Shown: positions 34,938 to 47,395, numbered from the stretch's first letter. The stretch is 64,000 nucleotides of DNA from Apophysomyces variabilis (GCA_002749535.1 MZZL01000400.1:248001-312000); one strand, 5' to 3'. Program-made: numbers and translations. Notes: a model not told the origin generated them from the sequence alone.

Positions 34938-35689
34938 ATGGCAACAATGACACATCAGGAGACCTTTGACAAAGGCGTCCAGCTGCGATTAGCGGGAAAT
35001 GAAGCTTTCAAAACGGGCGATTACAAAGAAGGTGAGTCATTCCCTGTTATGCAATCCATTATCTGGTCTTATGATGATTGTTTTTCTTAGCTTTGACAAA
35101 ATATTATCACGCCATTCTGCATCTGCGAACAGTGGGTGGCAATCAACACAAAGACGAGTTTAAGGATGACGCCAATAAACAACTGCTTATGATCTATAAC
35201 AACATGGCGAGTACGTATCATTTGGTAATTTATTGTGAAGAAGTTTCATGTTAAGAAAATTGTAATAGCCGTCTTGTCCAAGCAAAACAAATGGGAAAGA
35301 GTGCTGGATTATTCGAAAAAAGTTACTTCCCTATCAACGATCTGACGCGACGTGATATTCTGACTCCAGTCCTGATCATAGGCACGTGAATTGGACGAGA
35401 ATAATGTCAAGGCCAAGTTCCGCATGGGTCAAGCCCATCTACGTCTTGGTGCTATTGATAAAGCTAAACCGCTACTGCAAAGCGTCTTGGATAATGATCC
35501 CGAAGGTAAATTCTTTAGAACAAGAAGTACGCCCAGCTAACTTGTGATCTAAAACACTGTACTTTTTTATTTATTGCGTTGCAAGATGCACTGGTGAGGC
35601 ATGAGATGGAGATACTGAAACAAGAAGAGAGAAGAATGGAGAGTCGAGAAAGGACTGTTTACCGCAACATGATTTCGAGGATGGCCTAG
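34938..35689 (+). CDS. Small tetratricopeptide-repeat protein (TTC9/FKBP-TPR-like)
   Basis: Five exons (34938-35031, 35091-35210, 35269-35321, 35382-35505, 35586-35689) give 164 aa in perfect phase. TPR helices are clear: FDKGVQLRLAGNEAFKTGDY KEALTKYYHAIL for the first repeat, then the helix pair ending VLDYSKKARELDENN, then VKAKFRMGQAHLRLGAIDKA. This three-repeat TPR with its charged C-terminal helix (EILKQEERRMESRERTVYRN) resembles TTC9 and the TPR part of immunophilins, which dock onto Hsp90 tails; that partner is inferred. Its stop codon TAG overlaps the stop codon of the gene on the other strand. Confidence 0.85.
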
Positions 35690-36226
35690 GGTTTACTTGG
35701 ACCTTCAAATATCGCCACGATCATAATAAAGCACACAAAAAGCATGATCATGCTTGCCATCGCATAACCTGGCCAACCGTGACCAACTTCCTGTATACGA
35801 CGAACAATACGTCGTTGATTTTTGAAATATATCGCCAAGGATACGCAGATACTAGAAAGGCCTAATGCAACAAATATATAGGCCACAATTCGAGTTTTCG
35901 TTCCTATTGGCTCTTGTGCCCAAGGCAACGAATAAGATGGGGTATATTTATGTGTAGTGAAATCGAGCAGTGTCATGAATCCTAAAACAAACGATTGGGA
36001 TTAACTCTCATGTTGCGAGATTGTGCGTGCTGAATAAATTTTTACCGATCAATGTTAATGTGGTTCCAGTTCGCATCCAAGACAACATGTTACGTTCATT
36101 AGCAAAATGATCTCGAGGATCGGGTCCGTCGACCTTTGTGTGTATTGTATAGTCTAGGTATTTGAAACGGGTTGAGCAACGTTCATTGTCGCAAGCGATA
36201 AAAGCTTTCCCAATATGCGATTCCAT
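35686..36226 (-). CDS. DUF202-domain integral membrane protein (Vtc1-related)
   Basis: Two exons (36226-36046, 35981-35686) give 158 aa in phase. The DUF202 signature is clear: FANERNMLSWMRTGTTLTLI, followed by helices around RIVAYIFVALGLSSICVSLA and YAMASMIMLFVCFIMIVAI. DUF202 is the transmembrane module of Vtc1, part of the vacuolar polyphosphate polymerase complex, but stand-alone DUF202 proteins of other kinds also exist, so I do not name it VTC1. The N-terminal 45 residues are soluble with four cysteines or histidines (CDNERC). The stop codon lies on the CTAG shared with the TPR gene. Confidence 0.85.
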
Positions 36227-37673
36227 AGCTATAAGAAGATATGTGAGACAAGGTGAAGGGAAACAAGAGAAACCCGACCTTACGGCGCTAGTTTCCTTTT
36301 TTTTCTTTTAAAACGAAGCGAAAATTTCCAGCCGCCACCCCTCATTTGATTCATCCCATGAAAAGATAACCCTTAACATATCTCGGGTCATCGTTGTCTG
36401 TGCTAAAAAAGGAAGAAAACAAGAACCGTGTGCGAAAAAAAAAGGAAAAGAAGCTTAAAATGACCAACTCGAGCTGACTGCGCTTCGTAGTTACTTGCTG
36501 TGCATTAACAAAAAGCAGAAAATAAAACAAGGCGACTAGACACTCATTTTCTTTTCTTTCATGACACGAATGTCACTAACAGTTCAAGATTTATTCGTAC
36601 ACAAGTCTTTTCTCCTTCTGCAAGGGGTCGGATCAATATCCCAAATAGGCATTCTGATTTTCTTCCTTTGCTTCGGACACATGATCCCTCTCAAAGCACG
36701 TGCAGTCCAGTGATGAGATCTTCAATGTAATAGATAACATACCGATATGAATATATATAATCCAATGTCGCTTGACAAATGGTAGATCGTGTATCTATGA
36801 GCGTAAAAGTTTGTCTGGATTCAATTTATTTCACTTGTGGCTAATATACCTAGAGTACAGTTTTTCTTTCCTTGAAGAAAATGCAGCCCATTGCTAAGTT
36901 GTTGTACGCTGTTAGGCATTTATGATCGTCTCATCGAGGGTTATGAAAGAGTACTTCTTTTTCTTCTACTTTTTTTAACTTTTTTTTTTATTTTCCTTCT
37001 GTAATCTTTCGTTTGTAATTATGCAGCGAGCCGGTAATGTTTCCGTTGGCGTTATGCTCGAGGGCTGATGCTAATAAAGTTAAATATCACCTGAAACGTA
37101 GGATGAAGTCATTGATAAATGATAACACAGCGTAGATGTTTTCTTTTTCCTTGAAACATACATCTGCTTTTATCCGCTTAGGGAATAAATGAAATGAAAA
37201 CGCCAAATATATTTCACCACCTGGAATTTGCTAGTAAAAATCAAGCAGACCCAAGAAAAAAATTATGGGAGAGGATGCTCACGTTACTGAGATATCACGA
37301 GGGGTAACATTACCATAAACTCGAAGGGCAGACAGACTCTTTAATGCATCAGCAATCCCCCAAAAAAGAAGTTGTTCTCACAGAATATACAGCTCTCGAA
37401 GTCTCTTGTTCCATGCAATCTGATCAGTCTTTCACCGTTTAGTTCAGTAAAAGAACCGTGAAAAACCAATTAGGTTATCCAATATGGAAACAAAAGGAAA
37501 AAATCTGAATCATGTTTATCAGGTTGCCATGACAACGAACGAAGGTCGTCGGATTTTGTATCTTTGATGCACAGAGAGAGAGAGAGCGAGCGGAATGACA
37601 GGTGGCTTAGGAAGGAATCGATTTTGGAGGCTGACAGGGGGCTAAATGTCGAAGCACTGAAGAAACATAGCTC
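36227..37673. other. 1.4 kb divergent spacer
   Basis: Upstream region of the DUF202 gene on the left and the TMEM70-like gene on the right. AT-rich with T-rich runs near 36965-37000. A minus-strand frame covering 37470-37868 is the antisense of the next gene's first exon. Confidence 0.45.
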
Positions 37674-38478
37674 ATGTCGTTCATGATCACCTCCGGCCTC
37701 GGTCTTCCTTACCAAAGACTCGTGGTGCGCTCCGCCGTCAAGCATAACACGTGGTACTCCACGCAAATTCCCAAGAAGGCGGCGGGCGTCTTTACTCAGA
37801 ACAAGTACATTGCCAAACCTCTTGAAGCCAATGCCATGAATAGAACCTTGGTCTATATTGGTAACCATAAAATCATGCTTTTTATTCTTTATTACATTTT
37901 AAATTGCTCACTTGTTTTAATGCTCTTGGTTTGTTGCAAGGTCCCTTTGCAGAAACGATCCGACGGTATAAAATGACGGCGTCCTTATTTGGTATCTGTG
38001 GTTTATGTTCCGTTCCTGCCTTGTTAAGTACTGGACAGGCACCCATCATTAGTGTTGTGCTAGGTAAGAAACGGACAAAATCCTGGACCCAAAAATTTAT
38101 TGGTAAAGTTTTGCTTCATCCAATTGGTTTTGCTTATCATTAGCTGGTGTGTCTGCTGTGTCGCCGGCGATATTCATCCATTGGTATACTCGTAGCTATG
38201 TTACCCGATTAATAGTCCATGACGATGTCAAGACTGTGGAACGACAGCGAAAAAGGCCTCAGGAAGTCAAGGACAAATGGATTGGGTTGGAACGTATTAC
38301 ATTTCTTGGTCGTTCCCGTGAAGACAATGCATGGCTTTCTGAATTGAGCGACAAGAGTACTAAGAAAAATATATTATGGCAAAACCGGAAGACCAAGACG
38401 ATCTATTCTTTGGAAAAAGCGGTCATGGAGTCGGACCCTTACCTTCATACGCTTGCCAATCGCGTGCACCAGAAATAG
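37674..38478 (+). CDS. TMEM70-family mitochondrial membrane protein
   Basis: Three exons (37674-37860, 37941-38063, 38144-38478) give 214 aa in phase. The N-terminal 50 residues are basic and Ser/Thr-rich without acids (GLPYQRLVVRSAVKHNTWYS), as in a mitochondrial presequence. Two membrane helices form the typical hairpin: MTASLFGICGLCSVPALLS and VSAVSPAIFIHWYTRSYV, preceded by RTLVYIGPFAETIRRYK. The pattern (Y-G, then a two-helix hairpin, then HW-T-YV-RL) is that of TMEM70, which helps assemble ATP synthase and complex I in the mitochondrial inner membrane. A C-terminal charged matrix domain follows. Assignment to family is good; the exact role in fungi is inferred. Confidence 0.8.
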
Positions 38479-38726
38479 ATAATTTGAATCGGAGGTGTCG
38501 GAGGAAACGGAAAAATGTGTAAATGATTTATACGTGCCTTCATTGTTCTTTCGGATGCAATTAAATGTAACACCACTGATTGGTGTTCCCGCTAAATTTT
38601 TTTTCTTTCGCTTTTTTAGTCTTCATTGTTCTTTACTTCCTTTAGTTTACACCTCTTTCCAATCTAGATTACCTTCTCCTTCCCCTTCCTTTCCTTCGTT
38701 TTCTTATTTCTGTTATTTCTTTACCT

Positions 38727-40114
38727 ATGATGCAAATTGAACGCTCTCCATCATCTGTCAGTTCTGGCAAGAATAAACGACGTCCTTCCCACATTAGTCT
38801 CACCCCAAATTCGGCTGGTCAGGATATCCTTGCACCACGTACCCCTAAATCAATCAGCAAGTCACGACGCTCTTCTGTCGTCCAGGAACTGGTCGATTCG
38901 TCCCGACCATCCTCGCGCCGTAGTAGCCATGCCAACGGAAGCAATGGCAACCCATTAACCCCTGTGTTGCTATCCGACAGTGCAAACACCTATTTCAAAG
39001 ATCTGACCGAGAATGAGGCCGTCGATCATGCTTCTGGAGACGATGCTTCTTCCCTCTCCTCGTCTTACTCTCGTCCTCGATCTTCTTCCATCACGAGCAT
39101 TCTGTCCGCCACGGGAATTTCCGTCGGACCATCGTTACCTAATTTCGACGTACATACGTTGTACAAGATCAAAATGACGCGCTCCTCCCGCAAACTTGAC
39201 AACTTCTTTGGTGAACAAGCTCCTCATGATATCTGCATAAAGGAAATTCGAAAAGAAGGCCTGAAAGCCATGTTGGAATCCAAAATCCCTCTTTGCTATT
39301 TCCTATATCATCTGTTGGAAGAATACAGCAGTGAAAATTTGGTAAGGCTTTTTTTTTTTCGCTTGCTATGACCAAGACATTGCGCAGGGGATACTGATGT
39401 TTGTCGTCTAGTTTTTCTTTATTGAATTGGAACAATACCAGAGCTTTTCTTACACGTCCCTTGTCCAGCAAACGGCCACGGCACAACATATTTATAACAC
39501 TTATCTGACCCGCAACAGCCATTTAGAAGTGAATCTGGACGACAAGGTCCGTAGACTGGTGACAGATGCTTTGCAGAAGAAACAAGTCGATACATGTTTC
39601 GAACCTGCAAAGCGGGCTGTATATAACTTGTTGGAAACCAGTTTCTTGCGTTTTCTTCAGACAAAAACCTTTGAGCGCATGGTGGACGAATGTGGTAAGC
39701 TTTTCTTTCCCCTTATATTATGCTTGGACACGGCATCCTCCCAGAAATGGTTTGATTTAAACAAAAAATTTGTTCTTGTCCTTAGGTGAATTAACAACGC
39801 ATTATACCAATAAAGTGCGGGATGCGGCTGTGAATCAGCTGTTGGCCTATCTAGAACAGCAGCATGCCATGATCTACACCAACCCACACACAGACTCCCC
39901 TGTTTTCGGTGGCGTCTCTCAGACGACCCGAAAACGCCAAGAGTTGGTCAAGTCAATGATTCACGAATTCTGTCGCACTTTCCTCGGGGTCGAATTCAAC
40001 TATTACCGCCCTTCGCCCTCGGCGCAATCCGTAACTGAAGAACCAGCACGCCAGAACGCTCATCATAGCAACAAACGAGATGTCTTTGAGTTCTTTGGCA
40101 AGAAGAAACAATGA
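38727..40114 (+). CDS. RGS-domain G-protein regulator
   Basis: Three exons (38727-39341, 39412-39694, 39786-40114) give 408 aa in phase. The first 135 residues are Ser/Arg-rich and disordered, with several possible basophilic kinase sites (RRSSVV, SRRSSH). The RGS domain follows: helices from MLESKIPLCYFLYHLLEEY through ENLFFIELEQYQSF and YLTRNSHLEVNLDDKVRRLV to FLRFLQTKTFERMVDEC. RGS proteins speed GTP hydrolysis by G-alpha subunits. A C-terminal region ends FEFFGKKKQ. A C/T-rich leader (about 38630-38725) lies before the start. Which G-alpha it acts on cannot be told. Confidence 0.87.
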
Positions 40115-43100
40115 AGTCAGACGCATTGATACTCTTCCTTTTCTTTTCTTTTGTACTGAATCTCTCTTCTGTTCTCTTGTTTATTTTCTATGCCCCAAGC
40201 GTTCCCTTTTTTTTCTTCTTTTCTTTGTATGCGTAACCGATGCCGGATACATAACGCACACACATATATACACAACTCTACTCTACTATACACACACACA
40301 CACACACATATACGCACATATACGCACATATATGTACACTCTATTATTGTTTCCTTTTTTCGATCTTTCCCTCCTCTATTCCCGTGGACGCATGCCAACA
40401 ATATAGATGGCAAAAAGACATTGTATTCCCTCGAATTATGTATCACTTTGTCCGATCTTTTTTAATTTTATGTCAAGAGAGAATTAGATGTTTATTCACA
40501 GGAAACTGAAATATATGACTATAGAGTATTTGTTTGGAAATTTTTATGTTTTGAGTATGAGCTATTTTCCCTTTTTGCCAGTCTATGGTTTAATCATTCG
40601 ATTTTTCGGTGTTGCTAACGTGCCGTATTCATTCACTCTCAGCATTATGTTCATTCAGGCGTCTTTCTCGAATCATTCGAAACGGACAAATAGCATTTGG
40701 TGGATAAGCCTTAAAGTCCATGGACACGGGAATAATGACGTGAGCGGGAGAGGAAAGACGAAGCTGTAATTAATACAATAAGGGAGATTAAAGATCGGGT
40801 TGCAAAATGCTCGTTCATGATTTCCGAATCTGTCTATGAAAGAATTAAAGATGTTAGAAGAGATAGCCATCCAAGAGATGGCCATGGGGATGATGTCCTG
40901 CCTTCCGGAAATAGTGAGATCACACAATGGGCCGATGAAGTTACCGACATTGTCATTTTACCCCATGAACCTTATTTTTTTAGTGATCGGGGGTCATGGG
41001 GGATAGGGCAAACCCTTTAGGTTATTTTAATATAACGACATGGGTTAAGAAGAAAAAGGAAATGATGTCACACAGATGTGGGTCCTAAGCGACAATGTCG
41101 TCAATAACAAGGGAGATGAGCCTAAAAGTCCTCTGTATCGAAGCAATCAAATTGGCATGGAAATGTTCATTTTTTTTTCTTCTTGAGAATAAAATTCTGA
41201 ACAAGACGCATTCCGCCATAAGGATATACATAGGACTCATTTAACGTGCCGACGGATAAATTTTTCATAGCGGAGATAACCATCATCTCCAGCGTGAGTG
41301 ACCGTTTACCCAATGTACTGTACGTAAATGATGCCACGGAAAGAGAGGTCTTATAACTTAGATCTCAGTTGCCGCCGTCGGACATGTCCGTTAATTTAGG
41401 CACTCTTTTGCCCATATATGTTCTTTGTAGGTGTTCTATCTCATCAACAAATCTGGTTTGTTTCTTTTCTTCATTTTAGCAAGATGGCTCTCGTTTTCAT
41501 ATTGATTCCGATAGTTGAAAACACATAAACCTCATAGGTAACCTCATTTAACAACACAGAAGGTTGATTTGCCTGTCAACGTGAAAGTAGAAAGAAACAC
41601 TCTTTTCTGTCATGGAGATAGGATGTTCCTGCTAAACAGGACAAGACTTGTGTTGTGTTCCTTAGTAACCCTTTCTCGTTCGTTTGTCTTTCGTATCCTT
41701 GATACAAAGAAACTAGTTCAAATAGTCAATGGGCGGGAGGAATTAGACTTTTGTTTCATTGATTCTTTTCATAACAAGATCGTAGCATGTCTCGGACATT
41801 ATTCTTGATTTAGTCTCATCATCTGCAATCGGAGAAAGTTGATTCATGAAAATGCCAATTAGAGCCACATGATTCCTGTTTGATTACCGTTCCTTTTTGT
41901 ACCTGGCCTTTTTCCTTGACAAACAATCATGGTAAGATTTGAAAAAAAAATTATAAGGGGGAACGGGACTAACATAATAGCATGATCTGTTTCAGTCCTT
42001 ACCGGAACGAACAATGTCAGGAGTAACGTTTCTAATTCATCAAGCACGTTCGGGGGATAAAGGCTTACCATTTATCATTGTCGGATGCCAATGTTATCCA
42101 GAGTCCTTCCATTTCCCCCTTAAAGCTCAGATATTACAGTTAGAGACGCTATGAGAAAGATATCACTCTACAACGTATATGAGTTGAAGTAACTGTTATA
42201 TCCTTCTAGTGAAGGCCTTGTTTCCTTGTTTCTTTCGTTTGTATGCTATTCTCGCGTAGCTCTAAAACAACAAAATCGATCGTATGTAGAAACTGCCCAT
42301 CGTTCCTTAACAAACATGCAATGGATTCTTGTTTTCCACCCGGTGGGCAAGGCAAAATCTAGGGATGAGTTTTGGATCGTTTATTTCATTCCTAGACGCA
42401 GGTCTTTGTTTTTGAAAATAAAGGATAGAACCAAGAGTTTAGTGTCTGCAAAAAAAAGTCTGTACGTTGACGGACCGACACGTGAAAGAAACCAAACAAT
42501 GGGTGTCTTGAATGTTGGAATGGAGTCCTTATCTTTTTTCTTTCCCTTGATTTTCGTAGTTTTGCTTTCTCAGTGTATAATGGATCCTGACCGATGGTAA
42601 TTTTATTGTATCATATTTTTCGATTCGGTCGGATTGTCTTATGTTATCTCGAAATATTTTTATAGAAATGGTTGTCATAACCTAGATTCGCAGATAAAAA
42701 CAAAATTCCTTCTATGTATCCATTTGACGACTGTCAAAATTTGTTGATGCAGTAGGGATCCGTTGTAGGGTCAATAAGACCATGACCCGGATATAATAAG
42801 GAACGATGATACTTGTTCATTCGACACAGAATGCGTTGAATATGGATAATGCTTTGCTAATGTCATGATAGGACTAGGTCATTATTCCTTTCGCTGTGTT
42901 ATCCTATTGGTTTCTCTTATATTTTGATGAATTTTTTAGGGGAGAAAAACGGGGATAGAGACTAGGAGCGGCGTGACCATGCAACGTAAATTGACATTGT
43001 ACGTAGCACGGATGGAACTAAAGTTGCATGGATCTCCATTGTTTACCCCTGTCTTTTGTCTGGCTAACTGACGAACAATGAACGTCAAAAAAAAAACTCT

Positions 43101-43631
43101 ATTTTCTCGTGGAGAAAAAGATGCGTACTTTCTGTTATTCGTTTATAAATATGGAAGACATCACACGGATGATCTTGCACAACCATCGATGTACACACTC
43201 CTTAAGCATGGACCAAGACTATCCGATTTTAGTCTTTAGAAGAATGAAAAGCGCATGCATGTCTTCAAGAATCCTTGACTTTTTTTAACATATATGCGTA
43301 GGTCGCGAAGCAATTCGTTTTATTTCCTACAGCAACAATGAGAAAAGAAGAAGGGTACAGTTTGCAAAGGAAGTTGGTGCAAATAGTCTATTATTTTATG
43401 GTTTTTCTGGGTGTTTTCGTTAGCCTAACAACACAAGCATGTCTCGGTATTATGCGTTTTATTCTATTTCGCTTCTGTTACTCACGTCCTTTTCTTTTTC
43501 TTTCCTTTTCTCCTCTCCCTCTTTCTCTTTTTCGTCTTTTAACTTTTCTTTCTGTCTTTCTTTTCGGAGGTCATTTAGATCAAAAGTCATTCAACACTAA
43601 CACCACTCATTCAGTACATCTCACATTGCGC
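40115..43631. other. 3.5 kb spacer without a convincing gene
   Basis: The largest gene-free stretch. The longest frames (42226-42600 and 41569-41808) have no domain pattern and no splice-supported extension. A CA-rich microsatellite lies at 40257-40345, and a C/T-rich run (43485-43565) precedes the cold-shock gene. Distal regulatory DNA or lineage-specific RNA genes could be present but are not visible. Confidence 0.5.
40257..40345. repeat. CA/TATACGCACA compound microsatellite
   Basis: CA dinucleotides, a CTCTACTCTACT interruption, another CA run, then repeats of ATATACGCAC, located about 140 bases downstream of the RGS stop codon. Confidence 0.85.
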
Positions 43632-44520
43632 ATGCCACGATCAGGACGTAGAACAGGGAAGGTCAAGTTTTTTAATTCCGTTAAAGGATATGGATTTATT
43701 ATCCCCTCTGAATCATCGAATAAAGAAGGTTTGCATATAAAACCAAAAAAAAATTTAGGGCATTCATTTATTCTCGTTTTCTATTTGAATGTAGAGGTGT
43801 TTGTACACCACACTGCTATTTGCAACAACGGTGGATTCAAAAGTTTAGGCGAGGTGAGTTGTACACGACTATGGAATGCCAGGGTGTGTGCTGAAGTAAG
43901 CGTTACAGGGTGAAGAGGTAAAAGACCGAGCATAGAGTGTGGTGATGAAACACATTCTCCGCGTGTTTGTAGGTGGAATATGACCTAGTGAAAGGTCCAA
44001 AAGGATTGCAGGCTGCCCAAGTTTCTGGTCCAGGTGGAGCGCCAGTTCGTGGTGATCCATTTGCAAGTTGGCGTCATTATCAAAAGTAAGTTCTAGCAGT
44101 CCAATCCAATTGAACCTCATATCGTNNNNAAAAAAAAAAAAAAAAAAAAAGAAGGGAAGGAGAAAACGTTCATTGTACAATGATATGAAGCGAAAGAGAT
44201 GGAGAGAGAGAGAGAGACACTAACTGTCAAGACATCTTTCTTGTTTCATCTTTGAATTCTCAGGATATATAATGCCATACAACGGAACTGGGTTCATCCC
44301 TATTTTTCCGTATCCACACTTACCAGCGCCATTTCCGCAATACAGCCAACAAGCAGGCCAACCTTTGTATGCCTATAACTATCCCTCACCGTTAATACAC
44401 CCTTCCGCTGCTCCTTATGCGATATCATCACCCTCCTCATCTGGCATTCTATCTCAAGGCCATTCTTCATCGCCTCTATCACCACAGGATGATGATAGAA
44501 ATTTAGAACGACAGTCGTAG
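43632..44520 (+). CDS. Cold-shock-domain nucleic-acid-binding protein (last exon uncertain)
   Basis: Exons 43632-43728, 43795-43853 and 43973-44085 join in phase and give a full cold-shock domain: RTGKVKFFNSVKGYGFIIPS with RNP1-type KGYGFI, EVFVHHTAICNNGGFKSLGE with RNP2-type VFVHH, then VEYDLVKGPKGLQAAQVSGP. Such fungal proteins bind single-stranded RNA or DNA. The tail is unclear. A Pro/Tyr/Ser-rich frame from 44272 to 44520 (MPYNGTGFIPIFPYPHLPAP onward) looks coding, but the acceptor at 44263 enters a different frame that stops near 44370; acceptor 44231 would keep frame. Four undetermined bases lie in this last intron, so assembly error is possible. Confidence 0.8.
44126..44129. other. 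Assembly gap of four N followed by a poly-A run
   Basis: NNNN at 44126-44129 is followed by about 21 A. The true length of the homopolymer, and perhaps nearby sequence, is unknown. It falls in the last intron of the cold-shock gene. Confidence 0.99.
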
Positions 44521-44651
44521 AAACATAGCCAAACAAGGAACAAGCCCTTCCGATTACAAAGAACAAGAACAATATAATACAACAGTTTCATTCGTCATGC
44601 AAAACAACTTTTCGATAAGAAGGGAATGAAGTTCTTCGGCTTATTTTTCTT

Positions 44652-45378
44652 TCAGTCGGTTATTTTAGGAAACAAATCTCGTGTTTTGTAAATATCAACC
44701 GACTTTGGAGGCGGAAAGTACGGTTGGATAATGTCAGGTGTGGATGATGACCTTGCTGTCTATAAGGGTGATTTGAGACGGATAAATTTCATGAGACTGG
44801 ATCAGTCGCATAATGTTTTCTTACCAATCGAATGAATGACTTTTGCGACCGACTGTTGTAGACTGTCTTCTCCATTTCTTCTACGCTTTGGCAAACTTTG
44901 GTATACGTATCATTAACAACCCCAACAATAGCCTTACGTCAAGAAATGGAATTTAGATGACGAACAAGGAAGAAAAAGAAAAAGGACAATACCTCTAGCT
45001 TATCAATTTTAGCAAACGTTTGCTGCAATTCTTCTTCTTTATCACGTAACGACTTTAACATGGATTGGAGAGCTTCCGTCTGGTTGTGACTCTAGTAACC
45101 AGCCAGAACGTTAGACACACGGAGGGTCTCTTAACGACACCTTTTTTCATCTTTTACTATCTACCTCGACAGCCTTGGTTGCCAAGTCTTCCATACGCTT
45201 CATACATTGCCTAACAGAGTTGTTCCATGCACATAGCTACCCAAGGTGTCAGTATTTGGATCTGTCATGTCCATGTCCTTACCGACGACGATGTAGTCTG
45301 ATTAAGCTGGAGCCGTTGCGAGAGCTCATAGGCTGATTGATCAACAAGTACTTCCAAAGAATTCACGTTTTCTTCCAT
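44652..45378 (-). CDS. BLOC-1 subunit 4 (cappuccino)-like coiled-coil protein
   Basis: Five small exons (45378-45283, 45236-45165, 45091-44993, 44932-44825, 44759-44652), every one a multiple of three, give 160 aa. The N-terminal part is coiled coil (MEENVNSLEVLVDQSAYELS, LQSMLKSLRDKEEELQQTF). The segment FAKIDKLEAIVGVVNDTYTK followed by SVEEMEKTV and the end VDIYKTRDLFP match the shape of human BLOC1S4 (RIDRLEAFV..., ...LFRTEDYFP). BLOC-1 acts in endosomal sorting toward lysosome-related organelles or the vacuole. Because all introns are phase 0 and exons are about 100 nt, this gene is easy to miss. Family call is moderately sure, from remembered motifs. Confidence 0.72.
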
Positions 45379-47395
45379 ACAGTGGGATCGCCTCTACGGA
45401 GTGTATGTGTACTATGTTATTCTGGCTCACCAAGAATATAGTATGCCTTCAGTGTAGTTTTTCTTTCCTTAACGCATATCGATTCTCCCATTTTCCCAAT
45501 TGTATCGGACTTGAAAAATTTAAATTGAGAATCCACATTTTGGTCGAAAAATACCCACTGCACATGATCACATTTAAATAATTTACTATTGCATTTTTCT
45601 TAGGAAAACTGTGTAAAAGCTTGTTGATGCGTCCCCGACATCCTTGTATCTTGCTGCAGTAAGACAGCTATAGCTGTACGAAAGAACATGTGATACTCAT
45701 TTTGTTAAGAAGAAGTTTACGGATGCAGCAAACGAGGCCCTGGACATGGCTGCCTTCAACTAAAACAATCCACATTGCCAGCTTTTGCCGCCGTCTTCCG
45801 CAGCTCTATATGCCAAAGAATAGTCTATTTGCAGCCTACTACATTCTATATATTTAGTGCCTCAAAGATGAAGCTTGCATTAAACGCATTTATTTCACCG
45901 ACCAGAAACGTGGAACGTGAATGCATTTTTGGTTATTATGTTGTATGGCACTTTCCGGATTAAATCCCTGCTTCCAATGACGTTAATATGGATGATCTGT
46001 ATAACAACAACCCAAAAGTGGGACAGATAGATTTGGCAGATGATTTTTTTTCTCTCTTTCCTAGCTCGTAATGAACAGAGACAATCTATAAGTATTTAGG
46101 TCTTTATTTCGTCCATCGAATAATGTGCTACATCACCAAATATGTCTGCAATGAAAGAAAAAACTCGATGTTGTCGTGGGAAACTATTACTGACACAACA
46201 GTGCAAAACCTCATCACATCAATGGTTTTAGCGGTTGGACGAAGACGTTTTCCTATACTCATAGGCTTCTTTTGTGATTTATACCAGAAAATTTGTTTAT
46301 TAACGATTAAATGATAGTTGAGGATCAAAGTAGGATTGATAAGATCAGCATGTTTCTGCCGATTTGTTCTCTGTTGTATTAGCTTTTTTTGGTACAAGCC
46401 AATTTCAATCAGGTTGCGCAACAGCATGGCACTTTCTGAAAATTTACTAAAACAAGTAGTGATATAATCAACTCCTGTAAGTTGCCCTTATTTTGCACAT
46501 AGCTGTAATCGAATTAACTGACAAAGTTCTGTATTACTAGATACTCAGATCTCACAGCCAAATGACGTCTGGGATCGGGATCTAATTTACTGCAGTTTCA
46601 GCTAACGTTATCATATTCGCAAATTACAGTATCTCTCTTCATTTTTTCGGCAGATGTTGAGCGTAATACAGGTTTAATTCCACTCGGGACTTTCGCGGTC
46701 ACATTGACAAAGCAAGCACAGGATCTCCAAAGTGAATTCATTTACGCAGCCATATTGTTTTAGCTCCCAGTTTAGATTGTGAAGCTTTTGGTGGCTTTAA
46801 CTCCTTTTCTCTCCCAGACAGAATGGATAGTGTTATGAAAAAGTAGTATCTTTTCGAACGTAATGTTTGAAAATGCTTGCGGAGGTTGGCCTGGCTGAAC
46901 TGTGTAACCTTGGTTACTCGTGGTCTCTGGAGCAGCATTTCGGTAACTATCTACTACCATACAATAACCATTTGTTAAATCAGATACAGGAAGTCTATCT
47001 TTGCATAAGACATGTAACCTTTTCTGGAACTTTGCACACAATTACAATGTGGGTGACATGAACAGATAGTTCTCATTGACATCTTACTTTCATACCATAT
47101 GTAGTGGCTAAATAGCCAATAAAAAGCGCTTCGTCTAATCTATCCGGTGCATATGTGGCTTCGGAAATTGGCTTTTTATCTTGAGCTATTCTAACGCAAT
47201 GCATTTTTCTACTGCTCATTCAAAATGTTCCTTCAGCGACAGGACATAGTTTAGCCAATCATGTCGGTGATTGCGTCATTTCTTTGACCTGGGTTGGTTA
47301 CGCCTACCAGCCCTGCTGTCCCGCAAATTTTTTTTTTGCAAAAATAATTGACCCGTCTTAAGCCCTTCTTCTTTCGAGACCGAGGAAACTAAAGG
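45379..47395. other. 2 kb spacer, no gene recognised
   Basis: Divergent upstream region between the BLOC1S4-like gene and ATP3. Only short random frames. Nothing repeat-like stands out. Confidence 0.45.

Noticed and set aside
42226..42600. 125-codon frame in the 3.5 kb spacer
   Set aside because: Composition looks random (many Phe, Ser, Arg) and there is no recognisable motif.
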